A stretch of 64,000 nt of DNA, from assembly GCA_031216445.1 (NCBI GenBank), contig CM062219.1:4787001-4851000 (forward strand). Direction: 5' to 3'. Below are positions 48,541 to 60,982 of the stretch, piece after piece. The DNA is from Lateolabrax maculatus (taxonomy: Eukaryota; Chordata; Actinopteri; Acropomatiformes; Lateolabracidae). Both the position numbers and the translations under genes were made by a program. Under the pieces are notes generated by a model. It searched no databases. It saw nothing but the letters and a program-made list of their open reading frames with translations, and was not told the DNA's origin. How positions within the stretch are numbered: position 1 is the stretch's first letter; every line of letters starts with the position of its first letter.

Positions 48541-50992
48541 TGAGGAGGGTAAAAACACAAACTTATATTCTTTGGCATACATGAGGATTACAAGGTGTTT
48601 GACTTTAAATTTGCAAAATATAAATATAAATTGTAAGCATTTAATGAAACAATGTCAGATGTAGCGACACACCAAACCAGTCTCCTGGTTCCAGAAAATA
48701 GCTTCTGCGATATTTCAGTTTAGACCAACTTGGTGGACTAACATCCCATCCTCGGCCAAACCACTGGTGAGGCTAAAAAGCATAAATGTTTTAAAAAAAG
48801 AAAAATGCTTTTACCGCAAACTTTTTCCTTCCAATTTTGCATCTATGAGGGATTCTAACTGCTTCTGTTTTATCATCTGGCAGGCCATCAGGGAAGAGGA
48901 TTTCTCAGAACATCCAGAAATCATCAAAGCTACAACAAATCAACAGAAACTGGGATGCGATAAAAAAGATTTGATCCAGATTTTGGGATAACCCCTTCCT
49001 ACCCCCAGTGACACTGCTAATGTTTCAAGCCCACCACTTCAGACATTTAATGTGGGCATTTTGCTCTGAACTGTGCCACACCCCGAGACTCCAGCTGGCC
49101 TGTGCTCTATCTCCACTGCTAATCCACTTCCATCTTGGGGTCTCTGATTAGCATATCCTGCTGGCTCTTAATTATTACAGCCTGTATGTGATGTTTAATT
49201 TATGACATCAGCGCTCCAAAGAGTACAAAAAAATAACAAGAGTGTGGGACGGAGAACAGCAGAACCAGTGTGAGCCAAGAACAGGGGCTGCATGCCACAT
49301 GTGAGACCAAGGTAATGTATTTGATTGGTTGGTTGCCTGCAGAGTTGAGTGTACAGTCAGCCCAGGGGCAAGGAGCAATCCAAGCTGTTTCCCAGCTGAG
49401 TCACTGGGGTCATTCAATTACATGCAAGTGATGCAAAACACTTTTGGTTACAGGTGGTTACAAATACACAACATCAACTCTATTGGATTGATATCTTGCA
49501 GCAGTGGTGAAACAAGACTAGTCAGTCAGGAACATTCTTCTTACATAAAACATTACACTGCAACCAACGTAGTCGTTTCTCATAAGCTCTATAAATATGT
49601 TCTGCCACAAAAAGACTACTTTCCTGAAACATGGCTCAAGTTAACGTTCATTGTTTCTTACGTGAACCTCAAAGTATGATTGAATGCACAAACCGAGGAC
49701 AGTTTTTGCAACTACTTTACCACTAAACGAAGAAAGAATGACAAGTTTCAAGTCCCTGTGTTAATTTTATTAGTGTAGTGAGATAGATAGAAATCAATGG
49801 CTGCCACAAAAATATAAAAAAAATCAATCTTAAAAGTTATATTATGCTTCGGGAATGATCAACATAAATAAAGAGTATAAAGTCAGTGTGTGTATCTAGT
49901 ATACTGTATAAGATAGATTATGATGTAATTAAGAATTTAGCGATGAGGTAATATTTTATCCCACTGATTTTATTCTGTAAAAGTTGATAATAAGTTATAT
50001 GCTCTGACACTTTTCACCACAGGGGATTCCTCCAGAGGGCAAACATGCAGGCCACGGGACTCCTGCCAATGGAGGATTTGCACTCAGTTGATAACTGGCA
50101 GCTGGTGACTTCATGACAACGTGTCAAGTGTGTAGTGTGTATGTGTGGAGTGGAGATGTGTTTGTGTTCATCAGCGTGTGTGAGAGTGTGTCTGAGGGTG
50201 TGCGTTTGCACGTATCCATGCTTTTATGGTCTCATCTGATGTATTACTCTCTTGCGAGCAGCTGCTGAACACTTTCACATGTGCGCAAGTATTATGCACT
50301 CATGATAATATTTATATGCGCTAAAGGCCAATGGAAACTCTCTGTGTCCTAAGCACTCCTATTATCATCATCAAAACAAACACCAAAAGAAGGGGGTGCA
50401 CTGTGTGAGTTTATTTTTGTCTGCGTAGGTGCCTTTGTACTCCTACAATGGATACACAGCCGTCCAAACTGTCTGTCTGCATGGAAACAGAAAAAGAAAT
50501 AAAAATGTTTTAGCTTCATTCCTATTTCCCCCCTTTTCGTTTATTTGATAACAAAGTAAATATTTTGAAATACAGTAAATGCTGTCTAATTATATAGTAA
50601 CACTGAAAAGACACTTCCAGTTTTAAGACAATCATCTGTCTTTTATAAATTCAATTTTACAGACTCTGTTGACTTAACTTGGTTGTGATTGACATGAGAC
50701 GGGTCCTAACATAACCACACACAACACAGTGATTGTCTGGAAACTTTATTTTGGAGAGGAAGTAGAAAGCAGACTTAATGTTGTAGCATGCTGGTGCATC
50801 CACTGCAGTGTAGGTTTGCCTTCATTCGCAAACAAAGTAGGTCCAAAATATAGAGGCCCCGGAGAAGGAAATACACAATAAATGTTGTGGACAATTAAAA
50901 CTTTTTTCATGTTTTATTGTGGGTGAAAATGTAATTTTAGTTTTACTTCCCAAAACAAGCAGCCAAATCTCCAACCACAGTACTGCCTGCAT
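48541..50992. other. intergenic DNA with an AT-motif cluster
   Basis: No supported gene. The interval 49108-49225 holds TAATCC, GATTAG, TTAATTATTA and TTTAATTTATGACATCAGCG, a motif mix often seen in developmental enhancers, but conservation was not tested. Confidence 0.5.
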
Positions 50993-51042
50993 CATGGTTG
51001 AGTCTACATGGTCCAAATGCCGACTGTGTAGACTCAACCATG
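50993..51042. repeat. perfect 16-bp inverted repeat with 18-nt loop
   Basis: The left arm CATGGTTGAGTCTACA (50993-51008) and right arm TGTAGACTCAACCATG (51027-51042) are exact reverse complements. Flanking CCAACCACA (50971-50979) and GATGGTTGGG (51047-51056) can extend the stem with a bulge. It could be the core of a fold-back element or a hairpin RNA. Confidence 0.9.
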
Positions 51043-54000
51043 ACGTGATGGTTGGGGTGACTGGGCAGTGGATGCTGGCCCCATTTTGGGGTTTTAAAGG
51101 GTTTTAATAATGATGTTAGCAAAAACATGAATATGTTTTATTCATTAAGTCAGCTGGTGTGGCCAAGTTGTCCTTTTCATTTAACAAAAAGCTCAAATCA
51201 CTGTGGAATTGTACTTCCACAGGGCGTAAATCATGAAACTATGTGTGTTGCCCACACAATGGCTGGTGGCTTGTTCGAGAGGCAGCAGGCCCCATAAAAG
51301 ATGACCCTGACCCTAAGCTGTTTCTTTTGAATGCAGGAACAATTTCTGCATGCTTCAAGCAGAGAATGTGGAAGGCCTGTGAACTAATGATATATTGGGA
51401 TGCCATGTTATGCAATGCCTCACAAGTTGCAAGCAGTACTTTGTAATCAACACATGCGTTTATAGGGAGCCAATGAGAGAGGCCTCCCGGAAAGGGTTAT
51501 GAGTTCTGTTTTTTTCTTTTTTAGCAATCCACTGAAAAAGCAACCGACATTTCCATCACTAGTGCCATGTTTCTGGCGTGACTAAATATAAAATGTGACT
51601 CTGGGCACACATAATAAAGCATGACGATGCTTGATGGAAATAGGAGGGAAACTTAATTGGACCTAAATGAAAATAAGGAAGTCTGATAGAAACAATAGCA
51701 AGTCCGTTGTTGCTTTGATTTGTTGATTTGAGGTGTGTCAGTGCAGTTCTGAGCTCTGGTTGACAGGAGGGCTCAGATTGTATATAGACTTCAGGTGAGC
51801 TGCCAGGCCTCAACCTTCTTCAGTGGAATAAAATGGAAAATGGTCTGAAGAAATGAGTGGAATAGAAACTGGTCTACATTTTTCAGATTCTCCAGGGTTG
51901 ACTTTGGCCTTCTCAAACAGAAATATGCTTATTTCCACTTTTAAAAAGTAGGCACAGGATTTCAGTTTCATAAACACTCGTCCGACTGGAGTCAAATTAA
52001 CGACCGTTTACTCTATCGGGTAAATATGCATTTCATAATTTTTCATGACCTTAATTAATTTTTCAAAACCATTTAAACTATCCTCACTTTTAAAGTAGAT
52101 ATTGCTAAATAAACTTCAGCTTAGACTTAGCAAACTTTTGGAGTCAAGTGTGGATTTGAGCTTCTTGAGAAAACAGTACTATTGCACCTGTAATAAAGTG
52201 AACTGCAGTTCAAACCTCAATGGACAGCTTGGTTACTTGTTTGCACAGTGTCACTCCTCAGACCTTTGCAATTATGTGACGGGCCTTCAGCAGTGAGAGA
52301 AGAAGAACATAACGAATGGGTCTTGTTAAAACACATGGGTATGAACTGCCTTCCATAATTACAGTCACCACTACAAACAGCCGACAGGGCGGAGCTGGGC
52401 TCTCAGGGGTGGGGAAGGAGACATGGTTAGTTAGTTCCTTAGACGACAGGCGACAACTTCGGCACTTTTATTCTTGTTGCTTTGGTCGACAGTTTTAATT
52501 TAAGGGAGTGCTAGGTCTCTTCACTGGAGAGGGGAACTGCATATGAACCAGAATCTGAAAAGGCAATATTTGACACAGCTCTGCCTCCAAAATGTACTAC
52601 AATGGATAGTTTATACTAATGTTTGTAATTTGGGGAAAACCTTTGCAATTATATGTGACACTGCCCTCTCTACATTGTTATAACAAGTATAAAAGAAAAA
52701 ACACACTCCATAGCAGTGCACTCATGGTGCTAGACAACCCTCAGCTAATTAACTTCTACATCAAAGAGTGTAATGTAATGACTCATGGTGTAATTTGTTC
52801 AAGTGTCCCCCTCACCCTTCAAAAGAAAACATGTTTAGGCTTATTCACTTTTTTTCATCATCTTCTCAGATGTTTTGGCAACGTTATTACTCTTATTCAT
52901 TAGTCCTTATGAACTCCATGTGTCAGCATTCAAGGCTTTACCCATGTAGTTAAATAGTAATAGATTTTTTTTTTTTACTGCAAAATAAACATTAAATAAA
53001 ACCTGCCCATCAAAACAGCCAAGTCACCTGTCATTTTAGTGTTATGTCTTCATTTTTATGTTATGACATAATTCTAAAGGAAACTGTAACATTAATTTGC
53101 AAAAATATTTGATTCAGGGCCATTTATATATTCAATGTGACTGTGGCTATGAAAGTTACAATTGACACCTGAATATTGATGTCTTTATTTTTATAAAATA
53201 AAATGTCTAAAAAATTAATTATTTCAGTATGGATGACACATGATCATGATTTGAAACACTTCATTTGTAAAGTGATGAAACTTGTATTATGTATGTGACA
53301 TTTTATTCATGTATTTATTTTATGACAATCTGCAAAATGCCTCTCATACAGTGGAGAAAGATGCTTCTTTCAGTGGTATGCTGAGAAATGCAAAGTGTAC
53401 TCAACAGTGTTCATTCCTATTTCACTCACCTGCTCAAACATTAGCATTTCAAACACTTACTGTGCCTGCCCTTCGAATGCAACCCCTAAACGAATATGGA
53501 AGGTAGGTAACATTTTCAGTGAAGGCAAAAAGATGGCTGATTTTTCTACATCCTGTGGAGATAAATGGATGCTGAAAGAGTTAGTGTGTTGAAGTACATA
53601 TTTAACAATACAGTGTGGGTTTCAAACTAAAATTACAAGATCCTTCTTTACTAAGAACATGTGCCAAAGATTTTATAAAAAAAAAATTACATAAAAAACT
53701 TTACAAGAAGAAAATATGTAATAGGAACTACCTTAACAATGAGAGATAACTGGCTGGCGATAGCATCAGTGAGTTCTCAGAAGCTAACACTTTCGAAGAG
53801 TGTAGGCAGATGTTCTGCATTTCTTGAATAGCACAAGTTGGATCAAGTTCAGTATTGTTAAAACAGGAAGAAAGCTGCAGCCCTACTGAACTAAAGAGCC
53901 GCGGTCGAATAGTCTTTTTTGGCTGAGGAAGGTTCCTAACTGCGTGAAATGATGCTAAAGTATTTAAGTGGCAGCCGTGATAAGAAATGGTTGAATCTCT

Positions 54001-56030
54001 AAATGGTAAAAAAAGGTACTTCAATGCCTCCTTTCTTATCCTCTTTAGCATAAGGTACAAACTGGACAATCTAATGTCTGGCAACTAATCATCTGCACTG
54101 TTCACGAAAACAACGGTAATGCCTTGTGTAAGTGCAGTTGGATCCTCTCTTACAAATTGTCCTTCACATCTTTTCTGTTTAGAAAAGACTTGGGATGTCA
54201 TTTTTTGGACTATTCGACTGCAGCCAAGGACCTTGGAGAGCACAACAGTTTGCCACATGGGTTATAAACTTAACTCCTTGTGCTCTCTAACAAAATCCAG
54301 TTGTAGTCTCTGGAACCATTTGACGATCAGAGCAACAGATCTCTGTTTGTACAAGTGATAATGCTCTCTCTATTTATGCAAAACATACAGTACAAGGCCG
54401 TACATGCATGGTTGTCTTAATTTAGTTAATACTCAGTGATTGATTCGTGCCTGGCATCGATATTTTTGGCCTGCATTTTTGTACAAGATGAAATCTGTGC
54501 TTGCAAATCTTTTTCCAATACAACATGAAGAAGAGATGAGCTGCAGCTGGGAGCATGAGCAGACAAGTGAGACTGACTCATTAAACACCGGTGTGTTTTT
54601 CTTCTCTGATGACAGACAAGTATATATGTACATTTTTGTCTCTTAATGCTCCACAATTTCCCCTCAGTGTGTTTAGGGATGTTTGCCATGATCAAATCTG
54701 GCACAGGATGGAGTCACAGATTGTGGAATGGAAAATATGGTGTCCTGCCATGGTGCATCATGCCAAACAGGCTTTAACAATGCATAACAACACCAGTGTG
54801 CATCTTGCAGAGAGTGTACTGGGTTTATTTTCTTTCAAAAAGGTTCTCCTGCTTTCTTCAAGATTACAGACAATATTTAAAAACTGTTGTATATAGTTTT
54901 ACAACAGCTTGTTCTGCAAAGTCTTGATAATCTAATAAAGAATACAACACCACAAATTGAAAAAACATCTGCAATTCGACCTGGAGACATTGCACATTTG
55001 TGTTTCAGATGGCTGTCTAAATTAATTACCCTTTGATTGTGATCTGAAGATATAAAACTGGTGTCTGACTCACACTGTCTTTTTCTTTTTTGTATTTTTT
55101 TCTTAAAGAGAAAGTCAGCTCCTGGGTTTCCCCCTCTCTGATAGTGCAATGGCCTCCTTTGTATCCAGGACTCTCTTTTATGCCAGAAAGTGCACAAAAC
55201 AGAGAAGGAAACATTTCAAATACACACTCCCAGATTCCTGATCTGCAGCACAACATCTTACATTGCGTAAAAATCTAATCTGTGTTTGGAGCTGCCAGGA
55301 AATGCTCAGTGCCAGGATCCATGATTTATCTAGTCTTTTGGTGTGCTGTATTTGAGTTTCCTGCTCCTGGCTCCTTAAGAATCTATCATTAAAGTGAAAC
55401 CACAGAATCAACTGCGTTCTGTAATTCATCTCTATCACAACACTGGAGAGCAATGTTTTGATGTAGGGTCTGTGAAAAATGATTGGCTGTTTGGGAAGTG
55501 ATTGAAGGATCTAAAAGGCAGGTTTAAATATGTGTAATTCAACTTGTACAAAGTTTACGAGTTCTTGACAACTGAAATACTTTGGTTTACAGGGAACCTG
55601 AGGAGGAAGAAGACATGTAGATGCAAGCTCCTGTCTGTATATTCTCTTTACAGTCTTGCCTATGAAGATGTCCTTCTAAAGTCCTCTGTACTGTGAGTGT
55701 TTTTGCAGAAACACATCTGCATCCATGGAGAAATATCTGTATCAAAGTTAGAGAGAATACCATAAAATTGAGACAACTGTTCCCCCTGACTGATGACCCA
55801 CCAGCCCCTGGATGCATATTAAAATGTATTTAAAAGTTAAAAGTAGTTTTGTCTGTAGTTTTTCTCTGTTTCATCAACACAACTATCTGTATATGAACCA
55901 TGTTGATGGGACTTTCTGAGCCTTAGTAATGTCAAAAATGATATTGATTGTGCAACATGATTTTTTTTTATATCAATAGATTCCTCACTCATATTATTAT
56001 AGTGTGTTTTACTGATATTTGAGGAACATT
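51043..56030. other. intergenic DNA, no gene recognised
   Basis: About 5 kb without a supported gene. A phrase at 51440-51482 (TTTGTAATCAACACATGCGT, then ATAGGGAGCCAATGAGAGAG) recalls a widespread fish repeat. T/A tracts occur at 52964-52976 and 53676-53686. Overlapping frames on both strands at 54426-54896 have no likeness to a family. Confidence 0.55.
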
Positions 56031-56035
56031 TTGGA

Positions 56036-56094
56036 ACTACAACTCCCATGAGGGCTTTCGGGGACGTATACAGGAAGTACAATGTTGCCATGGC
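56036..56094. promoter_or_regulatory. candidate TATA-less promoter (ZNF143-like, ETS, YY1-like sites)
   Basis: ACTACAACTCCCATG (56036-56050) matches the ACTACAANTCCCA core bound by ZNF143/THAP11. An ETS-type CAGGAAGT follows at 56071-56078 and a GCCATGGC (56087-56094) that could be YY1-like. This trio is typical of housekeeping or snRNA-type promoters. No known transcript was recognised downstream, so the assignment is inference from motifs. Confidence 0.4.
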
Positions 56095-56277
56095 GTCAGT
56101 AAATTGCCTACAAGTTGCCCCCAGTCTTTTAGCCTGGATTTGTTTACAGTTTGACACATTGGCACCATTAAAAGTAAGCCGAATTACTTATTAGCAGTTC
56201 CTGTTTGCAATAAACCCATGGATGAACAGAAAACTATCACTGAATTACTTTTATACTGAAGAAAACTTAAAAACGCG

Positions 56278-56385
56278 ATGATTCTCGGGCAAGTTCTGAC
56301 GGTACAAGGAACGTCTTTTTTTCTGGGATTTTTTAAGCAGATGAATGGACGCCAATTCGCGATGGAGACACGATATCTTCGTAAA
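56278..56385 (+). other. open first-exon-like segment ending at a GTAAGT donor (unassigned)
   Basis: From ATG at 56278 the frame reads MILGQVLTVQGTSFFLGFFK then QMNGRQFAMETRYLRK and meets a perfect GTAAGT donor at 56386 in phase 0. It lies about 240 bp downstream of the ZNF143-like motif. The peptide is not one I recognise, and no second exon could be linked with confidence. It could be a first coding exon, a non-coding RNA exon or chance. Confidence 0.25.
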
Positions 56386-56391
56386 GTAAGT

Positions 56392-59300
56392 CACACTGAA
56401 TCTAAAATGTGTCTATCATGTCTGTGTGTACGGGTTTGACTGAGTTATGACCCCGAGAAGGAGCACAAGTTAAGAAGCAACTCAACATGGCGCTACGGGT
56501 TTTTCACTCAGCTTGGCAGTTGTGGCAACAATGGCAGTTACAAGGTGTAAATATTTATCGACGACTGATCTCTTCATAAAATCTAGTTTATTTGGTGCAA
56601 CCTGTTTTAATTTAATGATGTGTATCGTTAAACCTCCGTTCAGTAAACACTTGGTTTGAAGTTTGAGCAGCTGGTGCGGCCTGCCCCTGGTGTGCACTAA
56701 GATAAAGGTGAAGAGTTTGAAGCTTCTCAGTTGGCTTCAGTAAGAGTTTTATCATCTGTAGGTGGTGCATTAACAGTGAGGTGGACAATTAAAAAAAAAG
56801 AAAAAAAAAAAGATGGATTGAATTAGGTTCTCTCTGGCTTTCATATCCAGTCTGGCTCCTGGTGTAAGTGGACGTGGAAAGTGGGACAGAGAGAGGGTGG
56901 ACTGAAGAAATGGCTCTGAAGAGGAAAAACTGGATCATAAATCACAATTTACGACTGTGCATCCTATCTTTTGTCTTTGTGAGGGATTATTCTGTCTGAA
57001 GCGTAACCGCCAATGGTCCAGTTTCAGATAAAATCACCATGTTTCTGGTCAGGAGACAGTTTGAGGGAGCAAGTGAAGGCCTTGTACAGGGGTAGTTTTG
57101 AGAGCTTTGAAATTAGTGTGGTGTAGGTATAAAGCCACCCTAAATACAGGCCTCAGGCCATAATTTGAACCATACATCTGACCATGTAACCATTATATGG
57201 CTAAGTGGTCAGTTCAGAAGTGCAGCTAGTGTATTCTCAATGTAAATATCCTCTCCCCTTGTGAGGACAAGCTCTCTGTGAGATACAAGTGAATCGAAAA
57301 TGTTACGCCCTTAAACCCCAGAAAGTATAAACATATGGCAACAGGGGTTACCTGAGTTAAAACCGCTGTGAAGGCTGAAGGCAAAAGGTTCATGTGCTTA
57401 GATATACAGCACACATAGTTACAGTCTGTACACTAAAGGCATGTGAAAGGGGCTGAACGCCTCTGTCGGTCAGTGGATGTGCTTGAGGGCCTTTTGAAAC
57501 GTGAATGCGGGTATCTGTCATGTCGCAGATGGTCTACACTCGGCCTTTAACTTTACATCTCCCAAAAGCTTTTTAACAACTAAACATCAGGATATTAAAG
57601 CTGCTCCCCTTTACAATAATGTTTATGTTATTTTCTGCTGCAGACTGTAACATAAAAAGGTCACTTGCATGTTTTAGAGATGGTTTAACTTTACGACCAC
57701 TGAGCGTCCACACTCGGACTCATCCTTCGCACATACCTCACAGTGTCAGATGTGGCCACAGCCAGCGTGCTGTTTGTTTACTGTGCTTAAAACCAACTTT
57801 TACTGGCCAGTTAATGGATGCCTGCCCCCCAGTGGAGCGGCCAAAAGATAGCTTATAAAAGACAGCTGCCATTTTTGGCCATTCTTGAGACAACGGCAGT
57901 AACGGGCTTGTGTTTGAATCTCACTGTGGCTCTAAAAAAGTTTAAAAAAAAGTATTGTTCCTCATCGTAGGTACATCTACTACAGTAGCAATACATTTTC
58001 TGTAATTAAGTCACATTTGAGCTGCTTTTTTACAGTTGTGACTATTCTCACTATATAAAAATACAACATAGACATCTCACGTTGTACTTACACCGCCTCC
58101 AAGAAAGATTTGCTTTAAATGTTGGTTGGTTAATAAACAAATCAAAAGCTCCCTATTTAATTCCGTATGATCTTACAAGAGACAAAGTACAATCTTTAAA
58201 GCCAAAATTGAATCTTCGTACCGTACAAAAGAGCCAATTTGTGCTTGAAACATTGCACTTTTTCTAATGTTATAACAGCAATTTTGTTCACATGATCTTG
58301 TGAGGCAGAAAATACAGTTGCCGTTTTTTGGACTACACTTGGATAAAAAAGATATGTGTGTGTTTTGGACACTGAAACACCCGATTAATCACAAAATGAC
58401 TGCTGTTTTTATTTAGAGTTTGCTTGTCCATGACAAAAGCTGGACCGTCTTGCCAGAGGGTGATCACTTGTGTATCCATCATGTCTGTAATTGCTGGCTC
58501 CAGTTGTCCATTGAGAGTCAAAGTTACTTATCCTCCAGCCTATTGTCTACCTGGCAGAGTAAAAACAGCAACATCCTAATCTTTAGTATCACTTCACTAC
58601 TGTTTATGGACCGTGGAATCAAATATTTTTCTTTGCAAGTTGGTGTTCATGGCACCTAAGCATATGTTTGTTTGTGCTGCTTTTAATTTCTGTAATTATT
58701 ATTATATCTAAACATTACTTATAGCTTTATATTATATGTGCACTATAGAGTAGCAGCTAGTAGACATGGCCGGATTAACCTGCCTTCTGTGTATTGTGTA
58801 TGTACCCTGTCACCTCCAAGTTCCCATCAAGTACAGTACAGTGCACAGCACTAAACAGCTTTATTATAGCTTGACAGAAAGAAATCCTAACTCAAGGTCC
58901 ACTTACAGTTCCAGATTCTCCAGAGCTTTTAACTACATGTCATGGACTTCAGCCGTTGGTGGAGTTTGAGTTAACTAAGAATGTACTTTCACTCTCAGCT
59001 TTATTACATTTTGTGCAGAGACCAAGAAACCTTAGTCCTGTGCTGGAAGTACAGCCTACCACCTGACCCTAGGTTTCCTGTGTGTCAACTGATTTGTGGT
59101 AATATGATTACATTTATTTAGAAGTATGCAGCATGGTCTTATATTGAGCACAATAAAATAGATTATGGCTCAGGACCCATTTTATAAGATATGACTAAAA
59201 GTCAGGTCATAATACAGATAACGAATTCAGGGATTGTATCTCATTTTAACAGTATAATGGAAGCATAAAACAATAAAATATCATTGCTTTTTTCATTTTT

Positions 59301-59880
59301 TTTTATATTTTTGAACATCAAATTATCAGAGGAATGTATGAGGAGGCCCCAGTACAAGAATTTGATGTTTTTAAGTCAGCTGAATTCAATTTTATTCAAC
59401 CAAAAATAAAAATGTACCTGGAAGCACGCTCTATCCATAGACCCTTTAATCAAATACAACCATGTGAGCACAATATCAACTAAAGTTAGGTTAGTTAAGA
59501 TTTAGAAACTCAAGTTAAAACCTGATTTTTTTGACACAGCGTCCACCAGTTACCCCTTTATACTTTGGTATTAACATAAATAATAAAGTTAAAGTTATTT
59601 AATAAGTAAAAAAAAAGTTGGTAGTCCTGCCATGTGTGGACTAGTGAAACAGGCCCTGTGTACCTGTGCTGCTGTTCCACATTGATCTCAACCAGGCTAC
59701 ATATAATAAATCAATCATTTCAAAATAAAGTTCAGTATACTGGTTCCAACCTAAAACCTGGAGGTGTGGGCAGAAGTGGCGCCCACCTGTAGATTCACCA
59801 CTTCCACCATGACTCCCTGCCTGTCAGACCCAGCCCGGACAATCATCACTTCACTGCATCTTAAACGCTTTTGTTCCCAG
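56392..59880. other. intergenic DNA upstream of the collagen gene
   Basis: No confident gene. An A-rich tract lies at 56791-56812. An ATG in the context CAACATGGCG opens a 30-codon frame at 56487. A 61-codon frame at 58082-58267 on + has no family likeness. The right part is AT-rich until the CpG-rich block at about 59900. Confidence 0.55.
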
Positions 59881-59899
59881 AGACGTTTTTTTTTTTTTT

Positions 59900-60464
59900 T
59901 TGCTTTTCCCGCCGCGGACCGTCTCCTCTGGAAACTGCGGCTCCCGAGCGCAGGAGCTGCTGTAGGCGTGAAACTTTCCCCTCGACTCGCCCTCCCACCC
60001 ACGGCCCCGGTAACAGAGGGGGCCGGCCCCTCCACGCACGGACCCCTCTGATTTGCCCGGGCCCGCTGTCCCGCCGAGTGACTGACAGCCCGGGGGCCGT
60101 GCGGGGCCGTGCGCGCTGCCCCGTTGGACTCGGAGGGGCTCCTACGTGACGGCTGAGGGAGGGGGGCCACACTTGCGAGCGGAGGCGCAGCGGTGCAGGA
60201 CGCTTCAGTCAGAGCAGAGAGGAGAGGAGCTGTGCCTGCGTGGGACAGAGACGGGCGCCCATCCGTCAACTAGCTGGAGGAACGCACACTAACAAACCCT
60301 TATGGCTGCCTGAGAAATAACGCTACACCCCCCCTCCCCCTTTTTTTTCTCTTTCTCTGGGACTTTTGGCTTTTAGTATTGTCCTGACCAGAAGTTGTTG
60401 CAAGTCTAAGTAGTCGCTCCAAGTTGAAAAGTGAATCCACTTGCCGTGGACGTCTCTGGCGGTC
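59900..60464 (+). promoter_or_regulatory. col5a1: CpG-rich promoter and 5' UTR of col5a1
   Basis: GC content and CpG density rise abruptly after a T tract (59888-59902), with many CpG between 59910 and 60300, unlike the AT-rich flanks. A palindromic GGGGCCGGCCCC occurs at 60018-60029 and a CACTTGCGAGCGGAGGCGCA patch at about 60170. There is no clear TATA box, as expected for a CpG-type promoter. The start site probably lies between about 60150 and 60300. The leader to the ATG at 60465 contains a three-codon upstream frame (60302-60313). The large frame on the minus strand at 59751-60269 is a GC-rich shadow. Confidence 0.7.
60302..60313 (+). other. minimal upstream ORF (Met-Ala-Ala-stop) in the leader
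   Basis: ATGGCTGCCTGA lies about 150 bases before the main start in the presumed 5' UTR. With G at +4 it could be translated and reduce or tune initiation downstream. Whether it is within the mRNA depends on the true start site. Confidence 0.4.
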
Positions 60465-60564
60465 ATGGATACCCATATAAGATGGAAAGTTAAACGGAGG
60501 ATAAGGGACGCCCAAATCACTTTAGCGGTGATTCTGCTTTTTGTCACGTCGCAAGCAAGTTCAG
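60465..60564 (+). CDS. col5a1: col5a1 exon 1: signal peptide of fibrillar procollagen alpha chain
   Basis: The exon encodes MDTHIRWKVKRRIRDAQITL and then AVILLFVTSQASS, a secretory signal peptide: a basic n-region, a hydrophobic core (ITLAVILLFV) and a small-residue cleavage zone. The ATG is in good context (G at -3 and at +4). The exon ends after one base of a codon at a GTAAGG donor (60565). Human COL5A1 begins MDVHTRWKA as I recall, matching M-D-x-H-x-R-W-K. COL11A1 (RWKTKRWLWD...) shares RWK-x-KR, so a col11a1-type chain is the main alternative. The fnbp1 neighbour favours col5a1, since FNBP1 and COL5A1 both map to human 9q34. The product would be the alpha-1(V) chain, which controls collagen fibril diameter. 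The following N-terminal LamG-like domain exons lie beyond the window. Confidence 0.78.
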
Positions 60565-60940
60565 GTAAGGTGCAGCCGGGAGGTCTGTGGATACTCTGTT
60601 CTGGAGCTGTAAAAGTTTTTCTCCTCGGTTGAAGTGGATCCCTGTGATGCCCGCCCCTCCTCCTAAACTCATCTTTGTGCCTTTATTGGTGCCTTAATGT
60701 ATTCTGCCTGGTCTGCCCGAAACTGTGGGACTTGTCAAAAGTATCAAAAGGCTGCAGGGTTTTTTTTTGTTTTTTTTTTTTCTGTTGAGAGAAAGCGTTT
60801 TCTTTTGAGAAAGGCTGGTGTGGAAGTGGCCACTTATTGTGTCTGTGATGTGGATATGGAGGAGCTGGTCTGCAGGGAAGTTGTGCAAAAGTTTTGCCTC
60901 TCCAAAAACATCCAATGTCTCACAAATATAGATGTAGGCC

Positions 60941-60943
<3 letters not shown>

Positions 60944-60980
<37 letters not shown>
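60944..60980. repeat. (AT)18 microsatellite
   Basis: A 37-base alternating AT run in the presumed first intron of col5a1. Confidence 0.95.

Positions 60981-60982
<2 letters not shown>

Noticed and set aside
56200..56280. snRNA gene downstream of the ZNF143-like motif
   Set aside because: I looked for U1, U6, U6atac and tRNA-Sec sequence at the expected distance and saw none.
56487..56580. Short frame MALRVFHSAW... with a good start context
   Set aside because: Only 30 codons, no recognised protein and a weak possible donor (GTGTAA). Noted as context for the 56-kb promoter candidate but not called.
58082..58267. 61-codon frame on + with a protein-like composition
   Set aside because: AT-rich, no family likeness and no promoter or splice structure visible.
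59751..60269. 172-codon frame on the minus strand over the collagen promoter
   Set aside because: It is Ala/Pro/Arg-rich as expected from antisense reading of a CpG island, with no domain and no splice or promoter support.
60441..60464. Earlier start for the collagen exon at TTG
   Set aside because: A TTG start is not expected in a vertebrate gene. The ATG at 60465 has a good Kozak context and matches the family N-terminus.
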